Positions 15,723 through 25,060 of a DNA stretch of 54,448 nucleotides are shown here, in pieces. The notes below the pieces were generated by a model. It did no database searches. It had not been told where the DNA came from and saw only the letters and a list, made by a program, of their open reading frames with translations. Numbering within the stretch: position 1 is the first letter of the stretch; each line of letters begins with the position of its first letter. The stretch is from assembly GCA_009377495.1 (NCBI GenBank), contig WHTZ01000042.1:1-54448 (forward strand), in the 5' to 3' direction. The DNA is from Luteitalea sp. (GTDB lineage: Bacteria; Acidobacteriota; Vicinamibacteria; Vicinamibacterales; Vicinamibacteraceae). The position numbers were made by a program, and so were the translations under genes.

Positions 15723-16576
15723 AGGCGGGCTTCGAGTGCCGCTTTCTCCGCGAGCGCCCTTGCGCTGGCGCGTAGACGGAGATAGAGGCGGCCGAGGTAG
15801 AGGACCAACAAGACCGCCGCCAGATAGAGGAGAACGCGAAAGATCCGTGCGCGCGACTCGGCTCGGCGATAGTCGTCGGCGACCAGGTCTTGTATGACGC
15901 CGGCTCGCTCGGTGATGCGGGTGGCCAGAAGGCGTGCCAGAACGTTGTCGACAACGGGGAGCGTCTTGAGGATCAATCGTCCATGCGCGACGAGCGCGCG
16001 CGTGTCCTCGCGCATCGTCGGACTGACCGGCCGTCGGGCGAGGCCACCAAGCGAGCGACTGACGGAGGCGGCGGCCTCCCCGTCCGAAGGCGCGGCCAGA
16101 AAGCGTAGCATCCCGTTCGCCAGCTCGCCCACTGCCTCTCCGGTGGTGGAATCCTGCGCGCTGGCGAGCCGGGCGAGTCGACAGCTGACGTGCGCGAAGT
16201 ACGCCAGCGAGTTCTGCAGCAGCGCGTTGTTCGACTTGAACTCGTCGACGAGCACTTCCTGCTCATTGACCTCGGCGGCCAAGCGCTCGAGGTGCGATCC
16301 GGCGACCGCGCCCACACCGCGCCCGGTCTCTAGCGACGTGGAGGCTTCGCGCAAGCCCTCGACGTCCGACACCAAGGGGTCGTAATCACGCAGCAGACCG
16401 GCGCGAGCCTTCAGCAGGTCGCGCTGCAGCCCCGCGTCGTTGAGGATCAACGCGTCGAGCGCAGCGAGCCTGCCCTCGTTGAGAACCGTGTCTGGCGTGG
16501 CGCCTCGCAGCGAGAGATAGGTCAAGAGGACGAGGAGGCTGGCGAGGACCAGCACCATTCTACCCGCGGCTCCCAT
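15671..16576 (-). pseudogene. DAHL-domain sensor (N-terminal part of a hybrid histidine kinase)
   Basis: This frame gives about 300 residues: an N-terminal TM helix (5-25), an all-helical periplasmic region (30-235) of DAHL type (two-component sensors with double all-alpha helices), a second TM helix (about 245-268) and a linker LAEKAALEARLQR. In relatives a HisKA/HATPase core follows this linker. Here the frame ends after about 12 unrelated residues, and receiver sequence begins in another frame. The ATG at 16576 overlaps the peroxidase stop by one base (TAATG), so both were one operon. The protein as it stands could sense but not signal. Confidence 0.75.
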
Positions 16577-17338
16577 TACCGCCGCCTCCGCGCTTCGCGC
16601 TGCGGCTTGCCCTCCGCCTGATCTGACAAGGGCTTGCCGTTGTACTCGCCGGTCAACGTGCGCAGGAACTTGATGATGAGATCGATGTGCTCATCGGTCA
16701 GCGGCCTCCCGAGCTGGCTTCGTGCCATTTCCTGGACGGCTTCAGTGAGCGTTCGCGCCCGGCCATCGTGAAAGTACGGAGCCGTGACGGCAGCGTTGCG
16801 TAGGCTCGGCACACGAAAGACATGACGGTCGCTGGGACGCCGCGTAATCGCGAAACGGCCAAGGTCCGCCACGCTCAGAGGCGGGTCGTCGAACGGATCA
16901 TGGAAGATGCCGAAGCGCTGGAACAGGTTGCCGCCAACGTTCACGCCCTGGTGGCAGGCAGTGCAGCCGTAGGTTTTGAACAGCTCGTAGCCGCGCTCTT
17001 CATCTGGTGTGATCGCCTCGTGCTGACCTCGCAGGTAGCGATCGAAGCGCGCATCGGGCGTAACCAAGGAGCGCTCAAAGGCCCCTAAAGCATCGAGCAC
17101 GTCGGCGCGTCGTGGCTCGCTGCGGTAGATTCGCGAGAACGCGGCGGCATAGGGAGGGTGGCTCCGGAGCTTGGCGATCAGCTCCTGCCAGGATGTGTTC
17201 ATCAGCTGCGGGTGCAGCAGCACCGCCTCGGCCTGCTCTTCGAGTGTCCGAAAGTTTCCGCGCCAGTTGAGACGAAAGCTGAGTGCGGCGTTGAAGACCG
17301 TGGGAACGTTGAAGTCGAGCGAGGCTCCGCCTGCCGCC
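16576..17338 (-). pseudogene. MauG/cytochrome c peroxidase, 5'-truncated
   Basis: It encodes the C-terminal two thirds of a diheme peroxidase: FNVPTVFNAALSFR, then the heme site CTACH (GYELFKTYGCTACHQG) and FRVPSLRNAAVTAPYFHDG. The N-terminal high-potential heme domain with its own CxxCH is absent. The frame is open back to about 17338, upstream of the first ATG at 17223, where homology breaks off against a plus-strand OmpR fragment. The protein would lack its signal peptide and one heme, so it is unlikely to work. Confidence 0.75.
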
Positions 17339-17340
17339 TG

Positions 17341-17599
17341 CCCGCGGGATGGCTTGGATCTGACGAAGAGCGAATTCGGTCTCTTGACGGCGTTCTTGAG
17401 GGCGCCGCAGCGGGTGTTGAGCCGTGAGCAGTTGCTCGCGGCGACCCGGTTGCATGACGAAGATGTGTACGATCGGAGCGTCGACGTTCAGATTTTGCGC
17501 CTTCGCCGCAAGTTGGAAGCCAACCCCAGCGAACCCGAGCTCATTAGGACAGAGCGAGGCGTAGGTTACATCCTCACGGTACCGGTCGACGTCCTGTAA
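17341..17599 (+). pseudogene. OmpR/PhoB-type DNA-binding domain fragment
   Basis: About 85 residues of a winged-helix effector domain remain: LTKSEFGLLTAFLRAPQRVLS, REQLLAATRLHDEDVYDRSV, DVQILRLRRKLEANP and IRTERGVGYIL, ending in a normal stop. The receiver domain and start are missing. It is broken at the same point as the peroxidase gene on the other strand, which marks a rearrangement junction. It may once have been the partner of the adjoining DAHL sensor kinase. Confidence 0.8.
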
Positions 17600-17609
17600 C
17601 GAAGCTCCG

Positions 17610-18359
17610 TCAACCTTCTGTCGCTTTCTCACTCTCGTGACCTGCGCCAGACAGCGAGCGCGACGGGGTCGCCACGTCGGTGAGCCAGGCGCCCGCCTCG
17701 TTCAGAAACTCGTTGTAGTCTGCGACAATCGCATGCGGCGGGGGATCCGTCCGCTCGAGGAGCTCCCGCGAGTAGCTGGTCGTGACACCGATGGTCACCA
17801 TGCCCGCCGCCCTGGCCGCGACGATGCCGGCTGGCGCGTCCTCGAATGCGAGACACCGCTCGGGCGCGACGTTGATCAGCCGCCCGGCTGCCAGGAACAC
17901 ATCCGGAAACGGCTTCCCCCGCGGTGCATCGTCGCTCCTGGCGACCAGCGCCAGTCGCGTGCCGAAGCCCAGCTCCCTCAACGTATGGTCGACGTTCGCA
18001 CGCGGCGCCGACGTGGCGAGCGCGACTGGTATGCCGCGCGCGTCGAGGAGATCGAGCAGCCGATCGAGTCCCGCCAGCGCCGAGAGGCGGCCCTGTGACA
18101 ACTGCCGATAGATCAACTCCTTCTGCGCCGCCAGCGCTTCCGCTTCTTCCAGCGCCATGTCCTCGCGCGAGAAGAGATGCGGAAAGATGTCGCGATTGCG
18201 TTTTCCGTCCATCCACTGGCGGGTCTCGAGCGTGAGCGCGGGGAGTCCATACCGGGTGGCGAACGCGTTGAAGGCCTCTTCGTGAAACGGCATGTTATTG
18301 AGTAATGTGCCGTCGATATCGAATACAGCGCCCTGGATATGGTGCGTCATCCAGTCCAT
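17610..18359 (-). CDS. HAD-superfamily phosphatase, beta-phosphoglucomutase-like
   Basis: A 249-residue subfamily IA HAD hydrolase from the ATG at 18359. Motif I is FDIDGTLLN (residues 12-20, nucleophile and acid/base aspartates), motif II is ALATSAPR, motif III Lys is in GKPFPDVF and motif IV is CLAFEDAPAG. The helical cap lies between residues 25 and 95. It is close to beta-phosphoglucomutases and sugar-phosphate phosphatases; the substrate is not fixed by sequence. It converges with the OmpR fragment. It appears intact, unlike its neighbours. Confidence 0.9.
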   Translation of the reverse strand: MDWMTHHIQGAVFDIDGTLLNNMPFHEEAFNAFATRYGLPALTLETRQWMDGKRNRDIFPHLFSREDMALEEAEALAAQKELIYRQLSQGRLSALAGLDRLLDLLDARGIPVALATSAPRANVDHTLRELGFGTRLALVARSDDAPRGKPFPDVFLAAGRLINVAPERCLAFEDAPAGIVAARAAGMVTIGVTTSYSRELLERTDPPPHAIVADYNEFLNEAGAWLTDVATPSRSLSGAGHESEKATEG

Positions 18360-18520
18360 TGTACCTGCTCGGCTGGAGACGAGATCCCAGGGTCCTGCAC
18401 ACACGCGGCCGTCCTACCGGCCGTGTGTTCGAAGCAGAGCGTCAACCTCTGCATAGCCTGAGGGGAAGTCCAGAACGCGGCTTCGATGAAGGCCGCGCGT
18501 GGATCGCGCGTGTCGGTCAC

Positions 18521-19169
18521 TCAGCGCCTCGGAGCCTGACTGCGTGAGTCGGTGCTCGACGGCTTCCGCGCCGGCGCGAGCGGACCCAGCGATCGCGGCG
18601 GCCCGATGCGGCGCGCCTCGATCTGCATGTGCTGCTTCTCCCACGTCTTCCCCTCGTCCATCGAGCGGTCAGCGGTCCAGGAGAACCGGTCCGGCTTGAT
18701 GTCGTAAATAGCGGATCCGCCACAGCGACGGACGCTCGCTGTTGACGCCGAACCGCTGCTCGATGTGGATCTCCTCGCCGACGCTCTGCCCCGTGCCCAC
18801 GTCCTGCAAGCCTCGTCCTTCGTCCATGCCGACCAGCTCCCATCGATCGAGCACCGCGTTGTACGCGCGGATCGTCGTCGTGACGTAGTACGTCTCGCCG
18901 GCGTCGCCGACGATGCGGAACTCGTCGAGGATCTGGCCTTCGGCGAGGCGTACGGCGCTCCAGAGTCCGCGGCCCTTGCCATACTCGCGGCTGACCGACG
19001 TGAACTCCCAATCGCCGAGCAGGTAGTCGAAGTCGCCCTTGTGCGCGTCGAAGGACGCCTTGATCTGTGCCTCGGTTCGGTTGGGAATCGTCTGCGCGGA
19101 CAGCGGCCCGGTTGCCACCACCGATACGACCAAGAGTCTGGCACAGAGAGAGAAAGAATCGCAGGCCAT
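18521..19169 (-). pseudogene. secreted DUF1579-like protein with a single-base frameshift
   Basis: The first frame (19169 to about 18710) gives a signal peptide (LLVVSVVATGPLSAQ) and a conserved body: GDFDYLLGDWEF, YGKGRGLWSAVRLAEGQILD, GETYYVTTTIRAYN and LWRIRY. It then turns into nonsense. The neighbouring frame continues the protein with YDIKPDRFSWTADRSMDEG, KTWEKQHMQIEARRIG and ends at 18521. Removing one A from AAA at 18706-18708 restores a continuous reading of about 215 residues. It may be a true pseudogene or a sequencing error. DUF1579-like is a family guess from the GDWEF motif; the function is unknown. Confidence 0.7.
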
Positions 19170-19204
19170 GATGACCTCACTGTGGATACTGACGCTGACG
19201 CTGA

Positions 19205-19226
19205 CGCGGGGCTTAAAGGCCCCGCG
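19205..19226. repeat. REP-like hairpin
   Basis: CGCGGGGC and GCCCCGCG pair perfectly around TTAAAG in the gap before the LytTR regulator. It belongs to the same hairpin style (GC-rich arms, TTTA/TAAA-type loop) as those at 31943-31996. Confidence 0.6.
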
Positions 19227-19339
19227 CTACCGGCCCAGACGCCCAACGCGGCGTCTGCATCGATCGCCACGCTACCAACGGTCTCACGGCCGCACAAGCA
19301 CGACGCAGCCAGCGGCAGGAAGCATGCAGCAGGCGGTCG

Positions 19340-20131
19340 TCAGCCCGCGAAGCGGCGCATTGCCTGCGCGACCTGCTCGCGTCGGCGGCGGCTCAAGGGG
19401 ATCTCGGTGCCGTCGCGTAACACAACACCGGATTCTCCGGCCGCCTGCGCGCGGATCTCGCGTACCCGCGCGACGTTGACGATGGCCGACCGATGCACGC
19501 GCACGAACTGCGACCGGTCCAGCCGTCCTTCCAGTGACGCGAGCGACTCGCGCACGAGGTGCCGCCGTCCGCGCGCATGGATCGCCGCATAGTAGTCATC
19601 CGCTTCGATCCAGTCGATCTCCGCGACATCCAGGATGAGGTGTGCGCTGCTCGTGGCAATTACGAGACGGCGAAGAGGCTGCGGCGCCGCCTCGTCCGCA
19701 TCTGGCTGGGCACGGTCCGCCAGCAGCCGCGACAGGCGGCGCGCGAGGGCCAATGCCTCCTTGGAACGCAGCCGATCGCGCGCGCGGGACAACGCATCGT
19801 GAAACCGCTGTTCGTGTAGGGGCTTCACGAGATAGTCCAGCGCGTGCAGCTCGAACGCGCGCACTGCGAAGGTGTCGTAGGCGGTCACGAAGATGACGGC
19901 GGGCAGGCGCTCGGCATCGAGCTCGCCGAGGACGGCAAAGCCATCGAGCTCCGGCATCTGGACGTCGAGAAAGACCAGGTCGGGCGCCAGCGACTTGAGC
20001 AGGCGCACCGCTTCCTTGCCATTGCGCGCCTCACCCACGATCTCGACATCGTCGTGTAAGGCCAGGAGCTGCCGGATGCCGCGGCGCGCCATCGGCTCGT
20101 CATCGACAATCACGACGCGCAAGCTGCTCAC
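19340..20131 (-). CDS. LytTR-family response regulator
   Basis: A 263-residue two-domain regulator. The receiver (1-120) has the acidic pair DDE at 10-12, phosphoacceptor Asp56 (DLVFLDVQMPELDGF), Thr in FVTAYD and Lys in DYLVKPL. The C-terminal LytTR DNA-binding domain spans about 158-260 (VAEIDWIEADDYYAAIH, FVRVHRSAIVNVARVREI). It overlaps the sensor kinase by 4 nt and is its cognate partner. LytTR regulators usually control cell-envelope or secreted functions; the target may be the adjacent PVC-type cytochrome, but that is inference. Confidence 0.95.
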   Translation of the reverse strand: MSSLRVVIVDDEPMARRGIRQLLALHDDVEIVGEARNGKEAVRLLKSLAPDLVFLDVQMPELDGFAVLGELDAERLPAVIFVTAYDTFAVRAFELHALDYLVKPLHEQRFHDALSRARDRLRSKEALALARRLSRLLADRAQPDADEAAPQPLRRLVIATSSAHLILDVAEIDWIEADDYYAAIHARGRRHLVRESLASLEGRLDRSQFVRVHRSAIVNVARVREIRAQAAGESGVVLRDGTEIPLSRRRREQVAQAMRRFAG

Positions 20132-21228
20132 GGAGTCCTCACGCGGAAAGGCATCCGGAGCACGACTTCGGTTCCTCCGCCTGGCGGCGTGCCGAGCGTC
20201 ACCGCGCCATCGTCGCCGTACATCGTGCGCAACCGCTCGCGCGTATTCGACAGCCCCACGCCCTCTCCTTGCGAGGCGCTCATCCCCACGCCATCGTCTC
20301 GCACGGCGAGCTCGAGATGGTGCCCTACTACGCGCGCCACGATGTCGAGACGTCCCGCGGCGGCTCGCTTCGCGACCCCGTGCTTGATCGCGTTCTCCAC
20401 GAGCGGCTGCAGGACGAAGCCAGGCACGAGCGCCGCCCGCGCGCGATCGTCAATGGACCAGTGCACGCGGAGCCGGTCGGAGAACCTGACGTGCTCGATG
20501 GCGAGATACTGTTCGAGGAACCTCAGCTCCTCGGCCAGCGGCACCTCGTGCGGCTGGTCCGGGCGGAGCGCCTGATGCAGCACATCGCCCAGCAGCTCCA
20601 GCATGCGCGACGCAGCGGCCGTGTTCTGCCCGCGCACGAGCACCGCGAGCGCGTTGAGGCTATTGAACAGAAAGTGCGGATTGAGCTGCATCCGCAGCGC
20701 GCCCAGCCGCGCCTCCGCGAGCTGCGCCGCGAGCCGCGATGCGTGCGCTTCCCGCTCCCGCGCCTCGGTGAAGTAGGAGAAGGCGTGCACGCAGCCGAGA
20801 ACGGTGAAGTACATGAACACCGACCAGGGCATGCTGGTCAGAATCCAACTCAGATAGTTGCCCGCCGGATAGCGGTTCAGCACGTGTCCCAGCAGCACGC
20901 CGAGCGAGGCCCACCCGAGACAGAGGCCGAGCGCTCCGGCGACGTGCGCGGCGAGCGCGCGCGTCCAGCGCGTCCGTCGCAGCGGAAAACGCCTGCCGAG
21001 ATGATAGGTGATGGAGAGCAACGCGCCGAGAAAGAGCCATTCGCCGCCTTCGAAGACGAGGTCTTCCCATCGGGCCGGGCGGCGCTCGAGCTGCGCTTGC
21101 ATGTAGGCCTGCAGGACGCCGAGCACGGCGGGCACGATGCAGGCCGCGGAGATGAGGAGCCAGATGCGACGTTCCGTCGCGCGATCGACGCCCGGTACCT
21201 GCTGCTGGCGCGCTTCGATAGCGGTCAT
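20128..21228 (-). CDS. LytS/YehU-type sensor histidine kinase
   Basis: A 366-residue membrane kinase. TM segments lie at about 22-42, 62-78, 92-115 and 128-152, followed by a coiled linker. The His_kinase (PF06580) domain has phospho-acceptor His185 in LNPHFLFNSLNAL, the N box LQPLVENAIKHG, G1 DDGVGM and G2 GVGLSNTRERL. It would phosphorylate the overlapping LytTR regulator. There is no recognisable extracellular ligand domain, so the signal is probably sensed within the membrane. Confidence 0.95.
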   Translation of the reverse strand: MTAIEARQQQVPGVDRATERRIWLLISAACIVPAVLGVLQAYMQAQLERRPARWEDLVFEGGEWLFLGALLSITYHLGRRFPLRRTRWTRALAAHVAGALGLCLGWASLGVLLGHVLNRYPAGNYLSWILTSMPWSVFMYFTVLGCVHAFSYFTEAREREAHASRLAAQLAEARLGALRMQLNPHFLFNSLNALAVLVRGQNTAAASRMLELLGDVLHQALRPDQPHEVPLAEELRFLEQYLAIEHVRFSDRLRVHWSIDDRARAALVPGFVLQPLVENAIKHGVAKRAAAGRLDIVARVVGHHLELAVRDDGVGMSASQGEGVGLSNTRERLRTMYGDDGAVTLGTPPGGGTEVVLRMPFRVRTP

Positions 21229-21253
21229 GACGCGCGACGAACCTAATGACCAC

Positions 21254-24200
21254 TCACTTCAGCGTCGCGAGAAACTCGACGATGTCGCGAACGTCCCGGA
21301 GCGTCAGGGTCAGACCGAGTGGCGGCATGGCCGAGACCGGGTCCGTGCGCACGGCAATGTCGGCTTTCGGGATCCTCCGCTCGACCGGTGGGGTGCCGAC
21401 CAGGAGGATCAGATGCGTGTCGGTTTCCTCGCGCAGGACAGCGTCGATCCGCTCGCCGGTTCTGAGCGTGATGCCCACGAGCCCGAACCCGGGGGCGATG
21501 CGAGCATTGGGTGCGATCAGCGCGTCGAGGAGCTGCTCGCGCGACAGCGTCGAACCAATGTGGGTGAGGTCGGGCCCAACATCGGTGCCTCGCCCCTTGA
21601 TCGCATGGCAGCGGCTGCACTCGGTCGCCGGGTTCTCGGCGAACACGCGCCGGCCGCGCCTCGCATTGCCACCAACGAGCACGGCCTCGCGAAACGCCGC
21701 CATCAGTGTGTCGGCCTTTCGCGCTTTCTGGTAGGCGTCGAGCCGGCCGAGGAGGGCCTCGGAGCCGTCCGCCCGCACCGCGTCGACGAGATCGATCTGC
21801 AGCGCTGGAGCCACGCTGGCCGCGCTCAGGGCGTCCAGATACGTCGTGAGCAGGCGGCGCGATTCTGGACTCTTGAGCGATCCGAGCACGTCGAGCGCGC
21901 CCTGCTGCTCCTCGAGCGAGCCATGCTCGACAATCGCGGCGACGTGCCGCACCTTTGCGGCGGCCGAGATGGGCAGCTCGGGCAGGATACCGATCGCGGC
22001 CCGACGTACGGCGGGATCCTCGTCCGCGAGCGCGATCTCCATCAGCTCGTCCATGCGCCCGACCTTCAGCACTTGAAGCGCGCGTAGGGATGCGAGCCGC
22101 ACCGCTTGAGAGGGATCGTCCCGTAGCTGTGAGAGCAATCTCGGCGCCGCCGTCTTCAGCTCCAGTCCGGCCGCGGCCTCCGCCAGGGCGACCCTCATCT
22201 CGTCGGATGTAGCTGCGGTGTCGCCTGTCGACACCGTTTCGAGCAACCGCTGGACGGCAAGCCTTGCCGCGGCGACGCCACCGGTCTTGCGAGGGCTGGT
22301 GCGCTCGCCCGTTGCGGACACGTCCACGGCATCGAGATAAAACCCGTCGACGCGATCCATCGGCGACGGGGATGGCCACACGCCCAGCGTGGCGATGGCT
22401 TCGACGCGCAGCTCGTCGGGGACCGACACGTCAGCGGCAAACGCGGCGAGGCGGTCGACCGCTTCGGTGCTACCAACGCGCAGGTTCGCGTTGATCACGC
22501 GGCGCAGAAGTGGCTCGTTGGCAAATCTCGTCTTGCCCAGGAGCGCGGCCAACTGCGGGACCGCCACCGGAATCGAGCCATCGTCGTTGATCGCCCGTGC
22601 GGCGTCGGTCACGATCGCCTCGTTCCCGTCTACCAGGAACCGCGCCACGGCCGGATGTCGCATCCGGCGCAGCGCGATCACGGCGGCCGTGCGCACGGCT
22701 GGCGACGCATGCGTCGACAGCAACTCGAGTGCGTGGCCCTCGCCGATTGATGCGAGCGCCAGGCTCCCTGCATGTTGGAGGTACACATCACGCCCGCCGT
22801 TCTCGGCCAGCATCTCGATGAGCGGTGCCATCGCCGGCTCGTAGGCGAGGCGCCCGAGCGCTTGGGCGGCGAAAAACCGCACCCGTGGTACGGGATCCTT
22901 CAGCAGCGGCAGGAGCCGACCGGCGGCGGGCTCATATCGAACATCACCAAGCATCCATGCGGCATGGGCGCGCACATCGCTGTCCTCGTCCCCCAGGAAG
23001 GGTGTGAGGTGCGCCGCATGCCGCGCGTCCTTCCGTGCGAGCTGCGCCACACCCCACAGGCCGTGGAGGCGTTGCAGCCGATGTGCCGGATCACGGACGG
23101 CCGCGAGGAGCGTCTCTCGGTCACCACGGCGGACCAGGTCGAATTGCGCCTTCTGCCGCACGCGCATGTCAGCGTGGCGTAGGAGCGGTGCAACCTCGGC
23201 CGCCTTCCGCTTCGCGAAGTTCTCGATGAGGAGCGACTGCACCTCCTGGCGGACCGGATCCTCGGCGGCGGCGGGGGCATCGAGCTTCCAGAGCCGACCG
23301 TTGTTCTTCGAGTCCCACCCGGTGATCCAGTCCGTGAGGTAGAGCGCGCCGTCCGGGCCGATCGTCATGCCGACCACGAGAATGCCGCGCAGCAGCACTT
23401 TCTCCGTGTCCATAACGAAGCCGGCACCCTCTTCTCTCAGCGTGAAGGCGTAGACGCGCGCGTTGTCCGCCGCGCCGGGGAAGCTCGAGACGAAGAAATG
23501 GCCGCGCCAGTCGTCGGAGAGCGCGGTGCCTGGGTTGTAGGCCATCCCGGATGGCCCGGCGTGCCACGGCGCAATGGGAGGGAGGATGTGCGAGCTCTGA
23601 CCCGGATGCCGGGGCTTGAACATCCCTTCGTCCATCCAGACGTTGTAGCGGTTGTTCGTGGGGTCGGTGTACTTGCCGTATTGCCAGTTCGAGCGCCAGC
23701 CGCTGTCCGAACCATACGGGAGATAGACCAGGCGCTCGGTCTCGCCCGGATGATCGCCGTCGTTGTCGACGGTGATCAGGTTCCCGTGCTCGTCGAACGC
23801 GAACTCCTGGAGGTTGCGAATGCCGGTTGCGAACACCTCGAAATTCGACCCGTCAAGCTCCGACCGCAGCACGGCACCCTGGTTCGGATAGGCCCACCGC
23901 CGCCGCCCTGTCTTGTCGACAACGTGGAGCCCCATGTCACCGACCTCCCAGTACAGCCGACCGTCAGGCCCCAGTGTCACGCCCGAGATGCCATGGCCGC
24001 CGAAGGCGGGGTGCGTATTGTAGCCCTCGCTGATCGTCGTCTGCTGGTCGGCGCTGCCGCCCTTGTCGACGTCGTGCAATCGGTACACTCCCGGCGGCAC
24101 GCCGACGATCAGGTCGCCTTCGTGGTACAGCACGCCGCCCATCACGTCCCAGACGGGATCGGCATTGAACCCCTCGGCGACCGTGTCTGCCGTATCCGCC

Positions 24201-24721
24201 AGCCCGTCGCCGTCGGTGTCCCGAACGCGGATCACGCGCTCTTTCAGCTCCGCGAGGTCGCGGATGTCGCGCGAGCCGTCGGCGTTGAGATCCGTAATCC
24301 ATCCGTTCTCCTCGCTGCGCTCGGGCGCCATCTCGCGCCGGTAGAACTCACGCAGATCCTCAACCGTCCGCAGCGTATGCACGGTCGCCATCCAGTCTTC
24401 ATGACCGCGGATGTCGAGCGGCATGTTGTTTCGGGTGGTGCTCGTGACGTACGCCGTACCGCGCGGGTCGATGTCGATCGCGACCGGATCGCTGACCAAC
24501 CGCTCGGAGGCCCACAAGGTCAGCTCGAGCCCCGCGGGCACGTCAACCGTCACACGCTCGCGCGCTTCGCGCGCAAGCCGGGCGGCTTCGGTCCGACTGA
24601 GATGCACGGGGGCCGAGGGCGCCACCGCCGCCGTGCTCGGCCTCTGCGCGCCGCGCAGTAAGACGGGCAGGACCGCGGACACTGCGAGCACACTCGTGAG
24701 GAGGTACGATCGACAACTCAT
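21254..24721 (-). CDS. PVC-type heme-binding protein (propeller, HEAT, cytochrome c)
   Basis: A 1155-residue exported protein with a signal peptide (1-25). Residues 60-420 are a sorbosone/glucose-dehydrogenase-like beta-propeller (GLELTLWASERLVSDPVAID, GIRNLQEFAFDEHGNL). It contains two EF-hand-like stretches (DLNADGSRDIRD, DTDGDGLADTAD). Residues 430-1000 hold degenerate HEAT repeats (DVRAHAAWMLGDVRYEPAAG, PRVRFFAAQALGRLAYEPAM). The C-terminal cytochrome c has CSRCH at about 1035-1039 and the PVC-specific PNARIAPGF segment. Members are thought to oxidise sugars in the periplasm and pass electrons to the attached heme. It lies 25 nt upstream of the kinase gene in the same direction, so it may be first in that operon. 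Confidence 0.92.
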   Translation of the reverse strand: MSCRSYLLTSVLAVSAVLPVLLRGAQRPSTAAVAPSAPVHLSRTEAARLAREARERVTVDVPAGLELTLWASERLVSDPVAIDIDPRGTAYVTSTTRNNMPLDIRGHEDWMATVHTLRTVEDLREFYRREMAPERSEENGWITDLNADGSRDIRDLAELKERVIRVRDTDGDGLADTADTVAEGFNADPVWDVMGGVLYHEGDLIVGVPPGVYRLHDVDKGGSADQQTTISEGYNTHPAFGGHGISGVTLGPDGRLYWEVGDMGLHVVDKTGRRRWAYPNQGAVLRSELDGSNFEVFATGIRNLQEFAFDEHGNLITVDNDGDHPGETERLVYLPYGSDSGWRSNWQYGKYTDPTNNRYNVWMDEGMFKPRHPGQSSHILPPIAPWHAGPSGMAYNPGTALSDDWRGHFFVSSFPGAADNARVYAFTLREEGAGFVMDTEKVLLRGILVVGMTIGPDGALYLTDWITGWDSKNNGRLWKLDAPAAAEDPVRQEVQSLLIENFAKRKAAEVAPLLRHADMRVRQKAQFDLVRRGDRETLLAAVRDPAHRLQRLHGLWGVAQLARKDARHAAHLTPFLGDEDSDVRAHAAWMLGDVRYEPAAGRLLPLLKDPVPRVRFFAAQALGRLAYEPAMAPLIEMLAENGGRDVYLQHAGSLALASIGEGHALELLSTHASPAVRTAAVIALRRMRHPAVARFLVDGNEAIVTDAARAINDDGSIPVAVPQLAALLGKTRFANEPLLRRVINANLRVGSTEAVDRLAAFAADVSVPDELRVEAIATLGVWPSPSPMDRVDGFYLDAVDVSATGERTSPRKTGGVAAARLAVQRLLETVSTGDTAATSDEMRVALAEAAAGLELKTAAPRLLSQLRDDPSQAVRLASLRALQVLKVGRMDELMEIALADEDPAVRRAAIGILPELPISAAAKVRHVAAIVEHGSLEEQQGALDVLGSLKSPESRRLLTTYLDALSAASVAPALQIDLVDAVRADGSEALLGRLDAYQKARKADTLMAAFREAVLVGGNARRGRRVFAENPATECSRCHAIKGRGTDVGPDLTHIGSTLSREQLLDALIAPNARIAPGFGLVGITLRTGERIDAVLREETDTHLILLVGTPPVERRIPKADIAVRTDPVSAMPPLGLTLTLRDVRDIVEFLATLK

Positions 24722-24818
24722 AGGAGACCACCCGATGTACGTAGCGCGAAGGCGGAAGGCCCCTCGCTACAACATCCTTGTATCCACGCACGCTATCACT
24801 TCAGCTGGTGCAGGCCAG

Positions 24819-24988
24819 TAGCGAAGCTCCGCCTCAAACCGCCGAGCCAAGCCGCAGCACGGTGCTGGCGGATCTTCGCTACTAGATGCGCGGCCGCCGA
24901 CGGCGGCCGCGCCTAAGACAGATCCTAAGGCCGGACGCACAAAGAACTTGCTTCATGTGTCACGAGTCCGGCCTTAGGATCTGTCTAG
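24819..24988 (+). repeat. 170-bp triple-hairpin element, copy A
   Basis: The element holds three successive inverted repeats. First, TAGCGAAGCTCCGCC pairs with GGCGGATCTTCGCTA. Second, GCGCGGCCGCCG pairs perfectly with CGGCGGCCGCGC around one base. Third, two 21-bp arms (24916-24936 and 24966-24986) pair perfectly around a loop containing ACTTGCTTCATGTG. Copy B, the same length, is at 42047-42216 in opposite orientation. Relative to the related unit at 27432-27540, copy A interrupts an older repeat, which indicates past transposition. No coding gene fits; a short frame spells MRGRRRRPRLRQ but looks incidental. Confidence 0.85.
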
Positions 24989-24992
24989 GGAA

Positions 24993-25060
24993 TGCTACTG
25001 CGTCTGGGGCGGCTTCTCCAGCAAAGTGGGGAGCGGACGGATGTCGGCCACATTCGCGGC
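24993..25060 (-). pseudogene. 3' remnant of a TPR/kinase-type gene, copy 1
   Basis: On the minus strand the last codons read VADIRPLPTLLEKPPQTQ and stop at 24995. The same ending (VADIRPRPTLLQKPVETQ) closes the longer fragment at 27480-27788, so both derive from one gene family. Only the terminal 20 or so codons survive here. Confidence 0.6.

Noticed and set aside
23498..24661. 387-codon plus-strand ORF opposite the PVC-type gene
   Set aside because: It lies wholly within a well-supported gene on the other strand and shows no domain.
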